Part shown: positions 1 to 9,297 of the stretch, in pieces
Numbering within the stretch: position 1 is the stretch's first letter
How the letters are laid out: every line of letters starts with the position of its first letter
Assembly: GCA_017306015.1 (NCBI GenBank)
Contig: JAFKJK010000025.1
Location: 62,001 to 126,000 of the forward strand
Length of the DNA stretch: 64,000 nt
Direction: 5' to 3'
Source of the DNA: Propionibacteriaceae bacterium
GTDB taxonomy: Bacteria > Actinomycetota > Actinomycetes > Propionibacteriales > Propionibacteriaceae
The notes under the pieces: generated by a model
The model's database searches: none
What the model was told of the DNA's origin: nothing
The model's input: the letters and a program-made list of their open reading frames with translations, nothing else
Made by a program: the position numbers and the translations under genes

Positions 1-188
1 ACCGCCTTCTCCAGGGCCCGGTCGAACGCCGCCGGCTCCCCCGGCACGGTGCAGATCAGGTTGCCCGACGCGATGAACGTCGACACCTCGGTCGCACCCA
101 GCGCACCGGCGATCTCCCGCAGGTCGGCCATCGGCAGCTTGGCGCCGCCGACGTTCACCGCTCGCAACAGCACGATCCGTCTACCCAT
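1..188 (-). CDS. DUF1697 family protein (partial, 3' end outside window)
   Basis: The visible N-terminus (about 62 residues) starts MGRRIVLLRAVNVGG and continues with PMADLREIAGALG and a STFIASGNLI stretch. This is the characteristic opening of DUF1697 proteins (LLRGINVGG, PMADLR, YIQSGNV). The family's biochemical role is not established. The start is the ATG at 188. A GATAAT hexamer at 195-200 lies six bases upstream, so the transcript is probably leaderless. The gene is divergent from citrate synthase, with 66 bases between the two start codons. Confidence 0.8.
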   Translation of the reverse strand, partial: MGRRIVLLRAVNVGGAKLPMADLREIAGALGATEVSTFIASGNLICTVPGEPAAFDRALEKA

Positions 189-194
189 CGGACG

Positions 195-254
195 ATTATC
201 GCCGGTCGCCGAGACGAAATGGGCGCCTGTCCTGCCACCCCCTATTGTCAGGAC

Positions 255-255
<1 letters not shown>
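195..255. promoter_or_regulatory. Divergent leaderless promoter region with inverted repeat
   Basis: Two start codons (188 minus, 255 plus) each have a -10-like hexamer six bases away: GATAAT at 195-200 (minus) and TATTGT at 243-248 (plus). A perfect 7-base inverted repeat, TGTCCTG at 228-234 and CAGGACA at 249-255, flanks the gltA -10 element and ends at the start codon. It could be an operator or a hairpin; no regulator is identified. Confidence 0.5.
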
Positions 256-1535
<1,280 letters not shown>

Positions 1536-1537
1536 CC

Positions 1538-1927
1538 TCAGCCGACCAACTCGACCGGCGACCCGTACGCAGCGACCTTGCCGTCGACGGTGAGCAGGCG
1601 ACAGCCCTCCACCCGGGCTTGGGCCACCAGCATCCGGTCGAACGGGTCCCGATGGACGGCCGGCAGCGCGGCCACCTCGGCGGCGTGACGGCTGTCCACC
1701 GGCAACTCCCGGTAGCCGTTCTCGACCAGCGCCCGGCGCAGCACGTTCGGGTCGAACTCGAAGTCCGGACGTCCAAGCGTGGTCTTGATCGCCACCTCCC
1801 AGATGCTCGCCGCGCTGAACAGCAGGTCGTTCGCCGGATTCGTGATCAGGGCCAGCGCTCCGGCACCGAGCCGGGTGGGACTCTGCGCTGCCCACAGCAG
1901 AAGGTGAGTGTCGAGCAGGAGGAGCAT
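1538..1927 (-). CDS. PIN-domain toxin (VapC-like)
   Basis: A 129-residue single PIN domain, expected to be a Mg-dependent RNase acting as a type II toxin. The acidic residues of PIN nucleases are visible: Asp6 in LLLLDTHLLLWA, Glu44 in SIWEVAIK, Asp97 in DPFDRML and Asp115 in TVDGKV. The LDTHLLLWA opening is typical of PIN toxins paired with Phd/YefM-type antitoxins, and one lies directly upstream. The ATG at 1927 overlaps the antitoxin stop codon (ATGA), so the two are translationally coupled. A longer upstream start would run through the antitoxin gene and is rejected. Confidence 0.92.
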   Translation of the reverse strand: MLLLLDTHLLLWAAQSPTRLGAGALALITNPANDLLFSAASIWEVAIKTTLGRPDFEFDPNVLRRALVENGYRELPVDSRHAAEVAALPAVHRDPFDRMLVAQARVEGCRLLTVDGKVAAYGSPVELVG

Positions 1928-2184
1928 CAGTCGCGCGCCTCGAAGAGGCCGGCGATCTCCTCGGTCGCCCAATCATCGAAGTCGTCGGGAACCCGTCCGT
2001 AGCCGGCCAGGAAGCCGATGCGCTGAGCGGGATAGGTGAGATCGACGCGGACGAGCCGGGCCACCGGACGCCCTGCCTTCGCGATGATCACCGTCTCACC
2101 GGACGCAGCTGCATCGACCAGCTTCGAGAAGTTGGTCTTCGCTTCGTGGATATTGACCGTCGCCGCATCCGTCTCCGCACCCAT
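1927..2184 (-). CDS. Phd/YefM-family antitoxin
   Basis: An 85-residue antitoxin partner of the PIN toxin. The N-terminal region VNIHEAKTNFSKLV followed by GETVIIAKAGRPVARLV is the standard Phd/YefM DNA-binding fold. The acidic C-terminus (DDFDDWATEEIAGLFEARD) is the likely toxin-neutralising tail. It starts at the ATG at 2184 with no Shine-Dalgarno sequence; a -10 element lies six bases away, indicating leaderless expression. The first gene of a two-gene operon that overlaps by one ATGA. Autoregulation through the palindrome in its promoter is inferred. Confidence 0.92.
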   Translation of the reverse strand: MGAETDAATVNIHEAKTNFSKLVDAAASGETVIIAKAGRPVARLVRVDLTYPAQRIGFLAGYGRVPDDFDDWATEEIAGLFEARD

Positions 2185-2190
2185 GGCGAG

Positions 2191-2220
2191 ATTATGCCTT
2201 AGTCCTGTGGACTTAGTCAA
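2191..2220 (-). promoter_or_regulatory. Antitoxin promoter with operator palindrome in the spacer
   Basis: On the minus strand TTGACT (2215-2220) is an excellent -35 and CATAAT (2191-2196) an excellent -10, with an 18-base spacer. Within the spacer is AGTCC-TGT-GGACT (2201-2213), a perfect inverted repeat with 5-base arms. The antitoxin ATG lies six bases past the -10. A repressor bound at the palindrome would block RNA polymerase, as expected for Phd-type autoregulation. Confidence 0.7.
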
Positions 2221-2243
2221 GTCGTCCGCACCGACTCCGAGCC

Positions 2244-3650
2244 TCAGTGGTGGAAGCCCGGCTGCTGGCGCTCGGACGGCATCGGGCCGCTCAGCGCGTC
2301 CAGGTAGTCGACTTCGGCCTTCAGGTCGGCAAGGAACGCGTCGGCGAGGTCGTGGCTGAAGCCATTGCGGACGACGACACGCTGGACGGTGATGTCGGCC
2401 AGGTCGGCCGGCATCGGGTAGGCGGGGACGAGCCAGCCCTTCATCCGCAGCCGGTCGGAGAGGTGGTACAGGTTCCAGTTCTGTGTATAGCCGTCCCGCA
2501 GTCGCCAGGCGAACACCGGGATGTCCGAGCCGTCGTTCCACAGCTCGAACGGCGCGAGCTTCCCGATCTCGCCCGACAGGTACACCGCGACGTCCCGGCA
2601 CGCCTCCTGCACCCGCCGGTAGCCGTCCCGGCCCAGGCGCAGGAGCAAGTAGTACTGCAGCAGCACCTGGGCACCGGGACGGGAGAAGTTCAGCGCGAAG
2701 GTGGGCATCTCGCCGCCGAGGTAGCTCACCTTGAGGACCAGGTCGTCGGGCAGGTACTCGGCCGTCCGCCACACCACCCAGCCGATCCCCGGGTACACCA
2801 GCCCGTACTTGTGGCCCGAGGTGTTGATCGACACCACCCGGCCGACCCGGAAGTCCCAGGCGAGGTCGGGCTGGACGAAGGGCGCGATCATCCCGCCGGA
2901 CGCCCCGTCGACGTGGAGCTTCACGTCCAGCCCGGTGTCGGCCTCGATCTGGTCGAGCGCGGCCGCGAGCTGCTCGACCGGCTCGTACATGCCGGTGTAG
3001 GTCACGCCCATGATCGCGACGACGCCGATGGTGTTCTCGTCCACGTAGGACGCCAGGTCGTGCCCGTCCAGCACCTTGTGGTCGAGGCTGACCGGGACGA
3101 ACCGCGGCTCCACCTCGAAGTAGTTGCAGAACTTCTCCCAGCACACCTGGACGGCGCTCGACATCACCAGGTTCGGCGCGTCGGACGGCTTCCCGGCAGC
3201 CTTCCGGGCGTGCTGCCAGTGCCGCTTCAGCGCCAGCCCGGCCAGCATGCAGGCCTCCGACGAGCCGATCGTCGAGGTGCCGATGGTGTGGTCGGGGTCG
3301 GGTGCGTGCCACAGGTCGGCGAGCATCGTCCAGCAGCGGGTCTCGATCGCGGCGGTCTGCGGGTACTCGTCCTTGTCGATCATGTTCTTGTCGGCCGCAT
3401 CCAGGTAGAGCCGGGACGCGTAGTCGTCCATCCAGGTGCCGACGAACGTGGCCAGGTTGAGCCGCGCGTTCCCGTCCAGCATCGCCTCGTCGCGGACGAT
3501 CTGGAACGCGGTCTCCGGCAGGCTCTCGTCCGCCGGCATCCGGAACTTCGGCAGCGCCGTCGCCTCGCCCGGTCGGACGAAGACCGGATTGAGTTCCGCG
3601 TCCTCCCGCTCGTCGTCGCTGCGCTCCACGTGCTGGCTCGTCGTGACCAC
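2244..3650 (-). CDS. gadB: Glutamate decarboxylase
   Basis: A PLP-dependent enzyme converting L-glutamate to GABA plus CO2, usually part of acid resistance or GABA metabolism. The PLP-binding lysine is Lys281 in SINTSGHKYGLV. VDGASGG, upstream of it, supplies the Asp that pairs with the pyridine nitrogen. The GTG at 3650 is chosen because GAGAGGA precedes it at good spacing. It gives 468 residues, close to E. coli GadB (466). An ATG 12 codons upstream lacks such a site. The C-terminus ends in HH, as in acid-responsive GadB proteins, where a C-terminal His contributes to pH-dependent autoinhibition. No GadC-type antiporter lies in this window. Confidence 0.94.
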   Translation of the reverse strand: MVTTSQHVERSDDEREDAELNPVFVRPGEATALPKFRMPADESLPETAFQIVRDEAMLDGNARLNLATFVGTWMDDYASRLYLDAADKNMIDKDEYPQTAAIETRCWTMLADLWHAPDPDHTIGTSTIGSSEACMLAGLALKRHWQHARKAAGKPSDAPNLVMSSAVQVCWEKFCNYFEVEPRFVPVSLDHKVLDGHDLASYVDENTIGVVAIMGVTYTGMYEPVEQLAAALDQIEADTGLDVKLHVDGASGGMIAPFVQPDLAWDFRVGRVVSINTSGHKYGLVYPGIGWVVWRTAEYLPDDLVLKVSYLGGEMPTFALNFSRPGAQVLLQYYLLLRLGRDGYRRVQEACRDVAVYLSGEIGKLAPFELWNDGSDIPVFAWRLRDGYTQNWNLYHLSDRLRMKGWLVPAYPMPADLADITVQRVVVRNGFSHDLADAFLADLKAEVDYLDALSGPMPSERQQPGFHH

Positions 3651-3755
3651 CGCCGGTCCTCTCTCGCGTCCGTCCCCACCTCGCAATGTACGACTGCGCG
3701 GCCATCCGGCAGGTCTGTGTTGCGGGTGTCCAACGTGCGTAGTTAGGTAGACCCC

Positions 3756-5758
3756 ATGAGTTCAAAGATGAGCGCTGCCCAGGTGCAGGTGACCAGCCCA
3801 GATGATGTCCGCAACGTCGTCCTGATCGGAAACGCAGGATCTGGCAAGACGTCGCTGTTCGAGCAGCTGCTCCGGGCGCGCCTCGTCGGGTACCGCGGCG
3901 AGAAGGAGGACGCCGAGCGCGCCGCCCAGCTCTACCTTGCCAGCCTGGCTACGGGCGATGTCTGGGTGAACCTCCTGGACGCCCCCGGCCACCCGGACTT
4001 CGTCGGCGAGCTGCGAGCCGGCATCCGCGCCGCGGACGCCGCCATCTTCGTGATCTCCGCAGCCGACGGGATCGACGGTGCCGCACAGGCACTGTGGGAG
4101 GAGTGCACCGCGGCCGGCCTGCCCCGGATCATCGCCTTGACCAAGCTGGACGCCGGGCATGCCGACTTCGACGCCTCGGTCGCGGACGCGCAGGGCAAGT
4201 TCGGCGAGGGCGTCCTGCCCACCCACGTGCCGACGCTGGGCCCCGACGGGATCATCGGCAACATCGGCCTGCTCAGCCTCGAGGAGCACGACTACTCCGG
4301 CGGCGACGTGGTCAACCACAAGGTCGCCGCCGATGACAGCCACGTCGAGACCTACCGCGGCCCGCTGATCGAGGCGATCATCCAGGAGTCCGAGGACGAC
4401 TCGCTGATGGACCGCTACCTCGAGGGCGAGGAGCTCGAGGTCGACACCCTCCTGGACGACCTGATGAAGGCCGTCGCGACCGCGAACCTGTTCCCGGTCA
4501 TCCCGGTGTCCTCGGCCACCGGCGTCGGCGTGGAGGAACTGCTGCGGCTGATCGAACACGGCTTCCCCACCCCGTCGGCCCACCCGAACCCCCCCACCAC
4601 GACCCCGGCCGGGGAGGACCTGCCCACCCCGGCGACGGATCCGTCCGGCCCGCTGGTCGCGCAGGTGATCCGTACCACCACCGCGGCCATCACTCCAAGG
4701 CCGACGAGGCGCATCCCGACCACGACAACGAGGAGCGCGTGGGCCAGATCCAGGTGGCCGTCGGGACCGCCCTGGAGCCGCGAGGCCAGGCGATCGCCGG
4801 CGAGATCGTGATGCTGCCCAAGCTCACCACCGCCGAGACCGGCGACACCCTCTCGGCGAAGGACCGACCGTCCCTGGTGGCGCCGTGGGAGCTGCCGACG
4901 CCGCTGCTGCCGCTGGCGATCCGCGCCGCCACCCGCAACGACGAGGACAAGCTCGCCGGCGCGCTCGGCCGGCTCGCCGTCGAGGACGCCACCGTCCGGC
5001 TCGATCGCGGCGGCAACGACCAGCTGGTGCTGTGGACGACCGGACAGGCGCACGCCGACCTGCTGCTCGCCCGGCTGGTCGACCGGTACCAGGTGAAGGT
5101 CGAGCAGGAGGAGCTGAAGATCCCGCTGCGGGAGACCTTCGTCGCCAAGGCGACCGCGCTGGGACGCCATGTGAAGCAGTCCGGCGGCCACGGCCAGTAT
5201 GCGGTCTGCAACATCGAGGTCGAGCCGCTCGAACGCGGCGGCGGCTTCGAGTTCGTGGACAAGGTGGTGGGAGGCGCCGTGCCGCGGCAGTTCATCCCGA
5301 GCGTGGAGAAGGGCATCCGCAACCAGCTCGAGAAGGGCGTCTTCGCCGGCTACCCGATGGTGGACGTGCGGGTCACCCTGTTCGACGGCAAGGCCCACTC
5401 GGTCGACTCCTCGGACATGGCGTTCCAGCTGGCCGGGTCGTTGGCCATCAAGGAGGCGGCCACCCCGAAGACCGTTGCGCTGCTGGAGCCGATCGACCTG
5501 GTCACGGTCACCGTCGGCGAAGAGTACCTGGGTGCGGCGATGACCGACCTGAGCGGACGCCGCGGCCAGCTGCTGGGCTCGGACTCCGAGGGCCACAAGG
5601 CGATCATCCGGGCGCTGGTGCCGCAGACGGAGCTCGCGCGCTACGCCATCGACCTGCGCGGCATCGCCCACGGCTCCGGGACGTTCACCCGCGAGTTCCA
5701 CGGCTACGAGCTGCTCCCGGCGAACCTCGTCGAGAAGTACACCAAGGCTGCCGGCTGA
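3756..5758 (+). pseudogene. EF-G-like translational GTPase (EF-G2 type), broken by internal deletion and frameshift
   Basis: The first part (3756 to about 4682) encodes an EF-G-like GTPase domain: P-loop GNAGSGKTSLF, DAPGHPDF and a TKLD motif. It reaches the start of domain II at GPLVAQVIRTTT. The frame is then lost. The remainder of the protein continues two positions off in frame (4685 to 5758) with GHHSKADEAHPDHDN, SGGHGQYA, FEFVDKVVGGAVPRQFIPSVE and the C-terminal EF-G domains. From memory of the family, roughly 25-30 residues of domain II are missing at 4682-4685, consistent with loss of 3n+1 bases. Both halves are otherwise well preserved, so the event is recent, or it is an assembly error. 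The family is common in actinobacteria as a second, non-essential EF-G paralogue of unclear function. Confidence 0.8.
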
Positions 5759-5817
5759 GTCGCTCCGTTCCGGCCGGCGTGGACGCGGGGACCGCGTCCG
5801 CCGGCTGGGACGGAATT

Positions 5818-5873
5818 TTGTGCACGAATCCTTTTCGTATTAGGTTAGGCGAGCCTTACCAGTACGAAGGAGG
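5818..5873 (+). promoter_or_regulatory. Promoter with DtxR/IdeR-type iron box and strong RBS
   Basis: TTGTGC (5818-5823) and TAGGTT (5841-5846) with a 17-base spacer form a promoter. Overlapping the -10 is TTAGGTTAGGCGAGCCTTA (5840-5858). This matches 17 of 19 positions of the DtxR/IdeR consensus TWAGGTWAGSCTWACCTWA as I remember it. A DtxR-family repressor bound to Fe(II) would occlude the -10, giving induction on iron limitation. AAGGAGG at 5867-5873 is a near-perfect ribosome-binding site for the GTG at 5878. Confidence 0.78.
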
Positions 5874-5877
5874 CTCC

Positions 5878-6729
5878 GTGGAGCCGACACCTCTGGCCAC
5901 AGCCGCCACCGTCCGCGACGCCGTGCTGCCCGTCCGGGCCGCGTCCCTGGCGCTCCGACTGCTCTCGGGTGCGGGCAAGCCGTCGATCCACGGCTACGGC
6001 AGCGGCCCGTCCGGGACGTGCGAGACCGTGTGGCACGGATTGACTGCGCGCGGCGAACTCCTGGTCGCAGCGATCGACACCTTCGACAACCCGCTCACCG
6101 GCGCGCCCGCGCTCGAGCCGATCAGCGTCCGCCTGGACGTGGTCAAGGAGTCGCCGGAATGGGCGGCCCGGATCACCGCCTGCGCGATCCACCTCCTCGG
6201 CACGCTGCAGTGGCTCCCGCAGGACGATGCCGGCGGCTACCTGGACGCGTCCGTCAACCCACTGGTCGCCGAGGCCGCGGCCATGCCCGGCGGACGACTG
6301 GGGGTGCTCCGCACCGATCGGGTCGTGCTGCACGACAGCGCCGGCGTCGCCCCGATGCCCTTCGCGGACGTGCTGGCGAGCCGCAGCCCGGCCGGCGCGT
6401 TCCCGTCCGCCGTCGAGGAACTGTCCGCGCGGGAGGAGCTCGAACGCCTGACGCAGTCCGACCTGGCCGAGTTGTTCGCCCTCGCCGACGACGGCTGGGA
6501 CGGCGCGCTGCCGCTGACCAGCCACGCGGTGGAAACCTGCGCCAGCCTCCATGGCCAGGTGCTCTGCGTCGACATCGACCGCACCGGGCTCACCCTGATG
6601 CAGGTGGACGCCGCCGGCACCCGTACGGCGCTGTTCGCGTTCGACCAGCCGGCGGGCAGCCTCTCCGAGCTGTCCGGCCGCGTCGGCGGGCTCGCCGCCC
6701 GGGTGGGCCTCAGGCGACTTCGTAGCTGA
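5878..6729 (+). CDS. DUF2470-like protein, predicted iron-regulated
   Basis: A 283-residue soluble protein without signal peptide. The C-terminal third (DGALPLTSHAVETCASLHG, then VDIDRTGLTLMQVD and ALFAFDQP) resembles DUF2470, found in heme-utilisation (HugZ-like) split-barrel proteins. The middle part (EPISVRLDVVKESPEWAARITACAIHLLGTLQWLP) is a conserved block I associate with actinobacterial DUF2470 proteins. The start is the GTG at 5878 behind AAGGAGG. The iron box in the promoter supports a role in iron or heme metabolism, but the reaction is unknown. Its 3' end overlaps the convergent DUF1540 gene by 20 bases. Confidence 0.68.
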   Translation: MEPTPLATAATVRDAVLPVRAASLALRLLSGAGKPSIHGYGSGPSGTCETVWHGLTARGELLVAAIDTFDNPLTGAPALEPISVRLDVVKESPEWAARITACAIHLLGTLQWLPQDDAGGYLDASVNPLVAEAAAMPGGRLGVLRTDRVVLHDSAGVAPMPFADVLASRSPAGAFPSAVEELSAREELERLTQSDLAELFALADDGWDGALPLTSHAVETCASLHGQVLCVDIDRTGLTLMQVDAAGTRTALFAFDQPAGSLSELSGRVGGLAARVGLRRLRS

Positions 6730-6988
6730 GGCAGTCGGCCGTGTCGCTGACGGTGATCTCCCCCGCCGTGCACAGCAGGTCGGCGTTGTGGACGCACTCC
6801 AGGCGATGGCACGTGCCGACCTGGCCGTTCTCGGACGAGATGGCCGCGCGCGCGTCCAGGGCGACGAAGGTCACGCAGTTGGCCTTGTCGCTGGAGCCGC
6901 CGACGGTGATGGCGTAGGCGGTGCAGCCGCCGTCGTTGAAGGCGCAGGCGGTTGCGCTGCAGGATGCGACGAGGGAAGCGGTGCTCAT
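6710..6988 (-). CDS. DUF1540 protein with two cysteine-rich repeats
   Basis: A 92-residue protein with eight cysteines in two repeats, at residues 10, 15, 22, 38 and 60, 65, 73, 86. Each repeat follows the DUF1540 pattern (CSATACAFNDGGCTAYAITVGG and CHRLECVHNADLLCTAGEITV are shortened here only by context). Such spacing suggests metal binding, but no function is established for the family. It starts at the ATG at 6988, preceded by AAGGTAGGA. A promoter and palindrome lie upstream at 7035-7085. The last 20 bases overlap the convergent DUF2470-like gene. Confidence 0.8.
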   Translation of the reverse strand: MSTASLVASCSATACAFNDGGCTAYAITVGGSSDKANCVTFVALDARAAISSENGQVGTCHRLECVHNADLLCTAGEITVSDTADCLSYEVA

Positions 6989-7034
6989 GATTCCTACCTT
7001 TGCTGCGGCGTCCCGAGTCCGGGATGACACTGCC

Positions 7035-7085
7035 AAGATAAGCCGGTCAATCCGGTCGGACAACCATAGTTAGGCTTGCCTAACT
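7035..7085 (-). promoter_or_regulatory. Promoter and 18-bp perfect palindrome upstream of the DUF1540 gene
   Basis: On the minus strand TTGTCC (7058-7063) and TATCTT (7035-7040) are separated by 17 bases. Four bases upstream of the -35 is AGTTAGGCTTGCCTAACT (7068-7085), a perfect palindrome. It shares the TTAGG/CCTAA words of DtxR-family boxes but has a different symmetry centre, so assignment to DtxR/IdeR is tentative. It could equally bind another metal regulator. Confidence 0.55.
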
Positions 7086-7319
7086 CGATTCGAATATGGT
7101 GCCGCGGAGCTTTCGTTATTCAGCTTGATCAGCCTGCGACTGGCCGCTGGCTAGGGGTGGGAGCGTCCCTTGAAGGCAGCGACGACCTTCCCAAACTCGC
7201 CGCTCCCATATCTGAAACACACCCATTGCGATTTGATTGCTCCGTCACCGGATGCACGCTGCGCAATTCTCTGTAGGTGCCGGCGGAATGCGATCCCGAC
7301 GTCTCGGGTTGTCCCGACC

Positions 7320-7970
7320 GTGCGCATTGACATCTGGTCCGACATCGCCTGCCCGTGGTGTTACCTGGGCCTCACCCGCCTGGACGCGGCCCTCGCCCGC
7401 TTCGAACACGGCGAGAGCGTGCAGGTGGAACTGCACTCGTTCCAGCTCGACCCGTCGCTGCCGGACTCGTTCGCCGGTACCGAGGCCGAGTACCTCGCCC
7501 AGAGCAAGGGTCTGGACGTGGAGGCGGTGCACCGAATGACCGGACAGGTGGCCGCCGCGGCGGCGACAGCGGGGCTCACCCTCGACTTCGATCGCCTGGT
7601 GGTGGCGAACTCCCGGCGGGCGCACCGGCTGCTCCAGGAAGCGAAGGCGGTGTCCGCCGACGTGGCATGGCGCCTCGAGCTGGCGCTGTTCCGGGCCCAC
7701 TTCACCGACGGGGGCGACATCGGCGACCCGGACACGCTGGTCGAACTGGCGTCCGCCGCAGGGCTGGACGGCGCGCGGGCCCGCGCAGCCCTCGACTCCC
7801 CCGAGCGGGACGCTGCCGTGGCCAAGGACATCGACGAGGCGGCGCGACTCGGCATCCGCGGCGTCCCGTTCTTCGTCCTGGCCGGGAAGTACGGCGTCTC
7901 CGGAGCGCAGCCCCCGGAGACGTTCGACCAGGCGCTGAAGCAGGTCTGGGACGAACTCCAGACCGTCTGA
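7320..7970 (+). CDS. DsbA-family oxidoreductase, FrnE-like
   Basis: A 216-residue cytoplasmic thioredoxin-fold protein of the FrnE/DsbA-like (2-hydroxychromene-2-carboxylate isomerase-related) group. The active-site CPWC is at residues 11-14 in IWSDIACPWCYLG. The cis-proline loop is IRGVPFFVL near the C-terminus, separated by the usual helical insertion. No signal peptide is present, unlike periplasmic DsbA. The GTG at 7320 is chosen because the conserved family start (VRIDIWSDIACPWC) begins there; the 50 upstream in-frame codons show no conserved protein. The ribosome-binding site is weak. Confidence 0.88.
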   Translation: MRIDIWSDIACPWCYLGLTRLDAALARFEHGESVQVELHSFQLDPSLPDSFAGTEAEYLAQSKGLDVEAVHRMTGQVAAAAATAGLTLDFDRLVVANSRRAHRLLQEAKAVSADVAWRLELALFRAHFTDGGDIGDPDTLVELASAAGLDGARARAALDSPERDAAVAKDIDEAARLGIRGVPFFVLAGKYGVSGAQPPETFDQALKQVWDELQTV

Positions 7971-8004
7971 GGCCGGACCCTTCTGAGGCCGGCCGCCCCC
8001 GGGC

Positions 8005-8619
8005 TCAGTGGGCGGCGATGAAGCCGAACACCCCGTCCGCGATCATCTGGACGGCGATCGCGCTCAGCAGCAGGCCGGCGATCCGGGACGCGAGCACCGT
8101 CCCCGACTCACGCAGCACCCTGCGGATCAGGCCGGCGAACCGGAGGAAGATCCACACCAGCACCATCACCGTGATCAGCGCGAGCCCGACGGTGAGGTAG
8201 CCCACGACGTCCGGCTGGCGCTGGACGGCGATCATCGTCGCCACGATCGCGCCCGGGCCGGCCATCAGCGGCGTCCCCAGCGGCACGATCGCCACATTGA
8301 CGCCCTCGTGCGAGGTCGCCTCGTCGCCGCGCCCCATCAGCAGGTCGAGGGCGATCAGCAGCAGCAGCAGTCCGCCGGAGACCGACAGCGCCGGCACCGA
8401 GACCTGCAGGTAGTCCAGGATCTGCTTGCCGAACAGGGCGAAGACCGCGATCACGCCGAACGCGACGGCCGAGGCCCGGTTGGCTGCGCGGTTGCGCTGC
8501 TCATCGTCCAGGGCCTTGGTGAGCCCGAGGAACACCGGCAGCAGGCCGGGGGGATCGACGATCACGAATAGCGTGACCGCCGTGGTGAGGAACAGGTCGA
8601 GATTGAAGAACTGGCCCAC
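8005..8619 (-). CDS. MarC-family integral membrane protein
   Basis: A 204-residue protein with six predicted membrane helices. It carries the MarC/UPF0056 hallmarks FVIVDPPGLLPVFLGLT near the N-terminus and PLGTPLMAGPGAI in the middle. The function of the family is unsettled: some members are annotated as amino-acid or antibiotic-related transporters, without firm proof. It starts at the GTG at 8619 with TAGGCT six bases upstream (leaderless type). Convergent with the FrnE-like gene. Confidence 0.88.
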   Translation of the reverse strand: MGQFFNLDLFLTTAVTLFVIVDPPGLLPVFLGLTKALDDEQRNRAANRASAVAFGVIAVFALFGKQILDYLQVSVPALSVSGGLLLLLIALDLLMGRGDEATSHEGVNVAIVPLGTPLMAGPGAIVATMIAVQRQPDVVGYLTVGLALITVMVLVWIFLRFAGLIRRVLRESGTVLASRIAGLLLSAIAVQMIADGVFGFIAAH

Positions 8620-8708
8620 CGGCCCAGCCTATTGCTCCGGCGGGGACGGACCCAAAGCGGCCCTGGCGATCAGCGCAGAGGCGGAGCTGCGGACACCACT
8701 CGCGTGCC

Positions 8709-9119
8709 TCAGATGTGGTAGGCCGCCTGCATGCCCGGGACGAGTGCGCGGTCGTCGACGATGTCCTTGCCGAGCGGGAAGCAGGTGATCGGGATCATCT
8801 TCACGTTGGCGATGGCCAACGGGATACCGACGATGGTGATCGCCTGGGCGATCGCCGTGGTGATGTGGCCCATGGCCAGCCAGATCCCGGCGACGATGAA
8901 CCAGATCACGTTGCCCAGGGCCGAGCCGACACCGGCGGTCGGCTTGCTGACCACCGTGCGCCCGAAGGGCCACAGCGCATAGCTCGCCATCCGGAAGGAC
9001 GCGATCCCGAACGGGATCGTGACGATGAGGATGCAGGCCAGGATCCCGGCGAAGACGTAGCCCAACGCCAGCCAGAAGCCGCCGAAGATGAGCCAGATCA
9101 GGTTCAGTAGCGTTCGCAC
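8709..9119 (-). CDS. YccF domain-containing membrane protein
   Basis: A 136-residue inner-membrane protein. It contains two related YccF segments, each a glycine- and tryptophan-rich helix followed by an amphipathic loop: LIWLIFGGFWLALGYVFAG with PFGIASFRMASYALWPFGR, and VIWFIVAGIWLAMGHITTAI with PLAIANVKM. The family is widespread and of unknown function. The GTG at 9119 is preceded by GAGGA seven bases away. No operon partner is evident; MarC lies 90 bases downstream with its own promoter. Confidence 0.85.
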   Translation of the reverse strand: MRTLLNLIWLIFGGFWLALGYVFAGILACILIVTIPFGIASFRMASYALWPFGRTVVSKPTAGVGSALGNVIWFIVAGIWLAMGHITTAIAQAITIVGIPLAIANVKMIPITCFPLGKDIVDDRALVPGMQAAYHI

Positions 9120-9257
9120 GAGTCAATCCTCGCCGTTTTCCGCCTCCTGCCAAGGGCGGACAGCCCGGACGTGTCCCTGATTTCGCACCCGAAGGCGGTG
9201 CCCGCCTCACGTCCGCGGTTGGTGGCTGGACCTGTCGCAGCCGACACGAGTGCGCGT

Positions 9258-9292
9258 TAAGCTGAACGTGTTCAGTGAACGCATTCAGGGAG
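9258..9292 (+). promoter_or_regulatory. Tandem TetR-type operators over the promoter
   Basis: CTGAACGTGTTCAG (9262-9275) is a perfect 14-bp palindrome. It is followed immediately by TGAACGCATTCAG (9276-9288), which matches the preceding 13-mer at 11 of 13 positions and is itself a TGAA/TTCA inverted repeat. TAAGCT at 9258-9263 is a likely -10, so the operators cover the -10 and start-site region. GGGAG (9288-9292) is the ribosome-binding site for the GTG at 9298. Autorepression by the TetR protein is inferred. Confidence 0.65.
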
Positions 9293-9297
9293 TTGCC

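Noticed and set aside
4682..4760. Programmed ribosomal frameshift in the EF-G-like gene
   Set aside because: No slippery site is evident and a stretch of domain II appears to be missing at the junction, so a deletion or assembly error explains it better.
7089..7319. A coding gene in the 230-base gap before the FrnE-like gene
   Set aside because: The in-frame upstream extension of the FrnE-like gene has no conserved residues and no ribosome-binding site; I see nothing else in this stretch.
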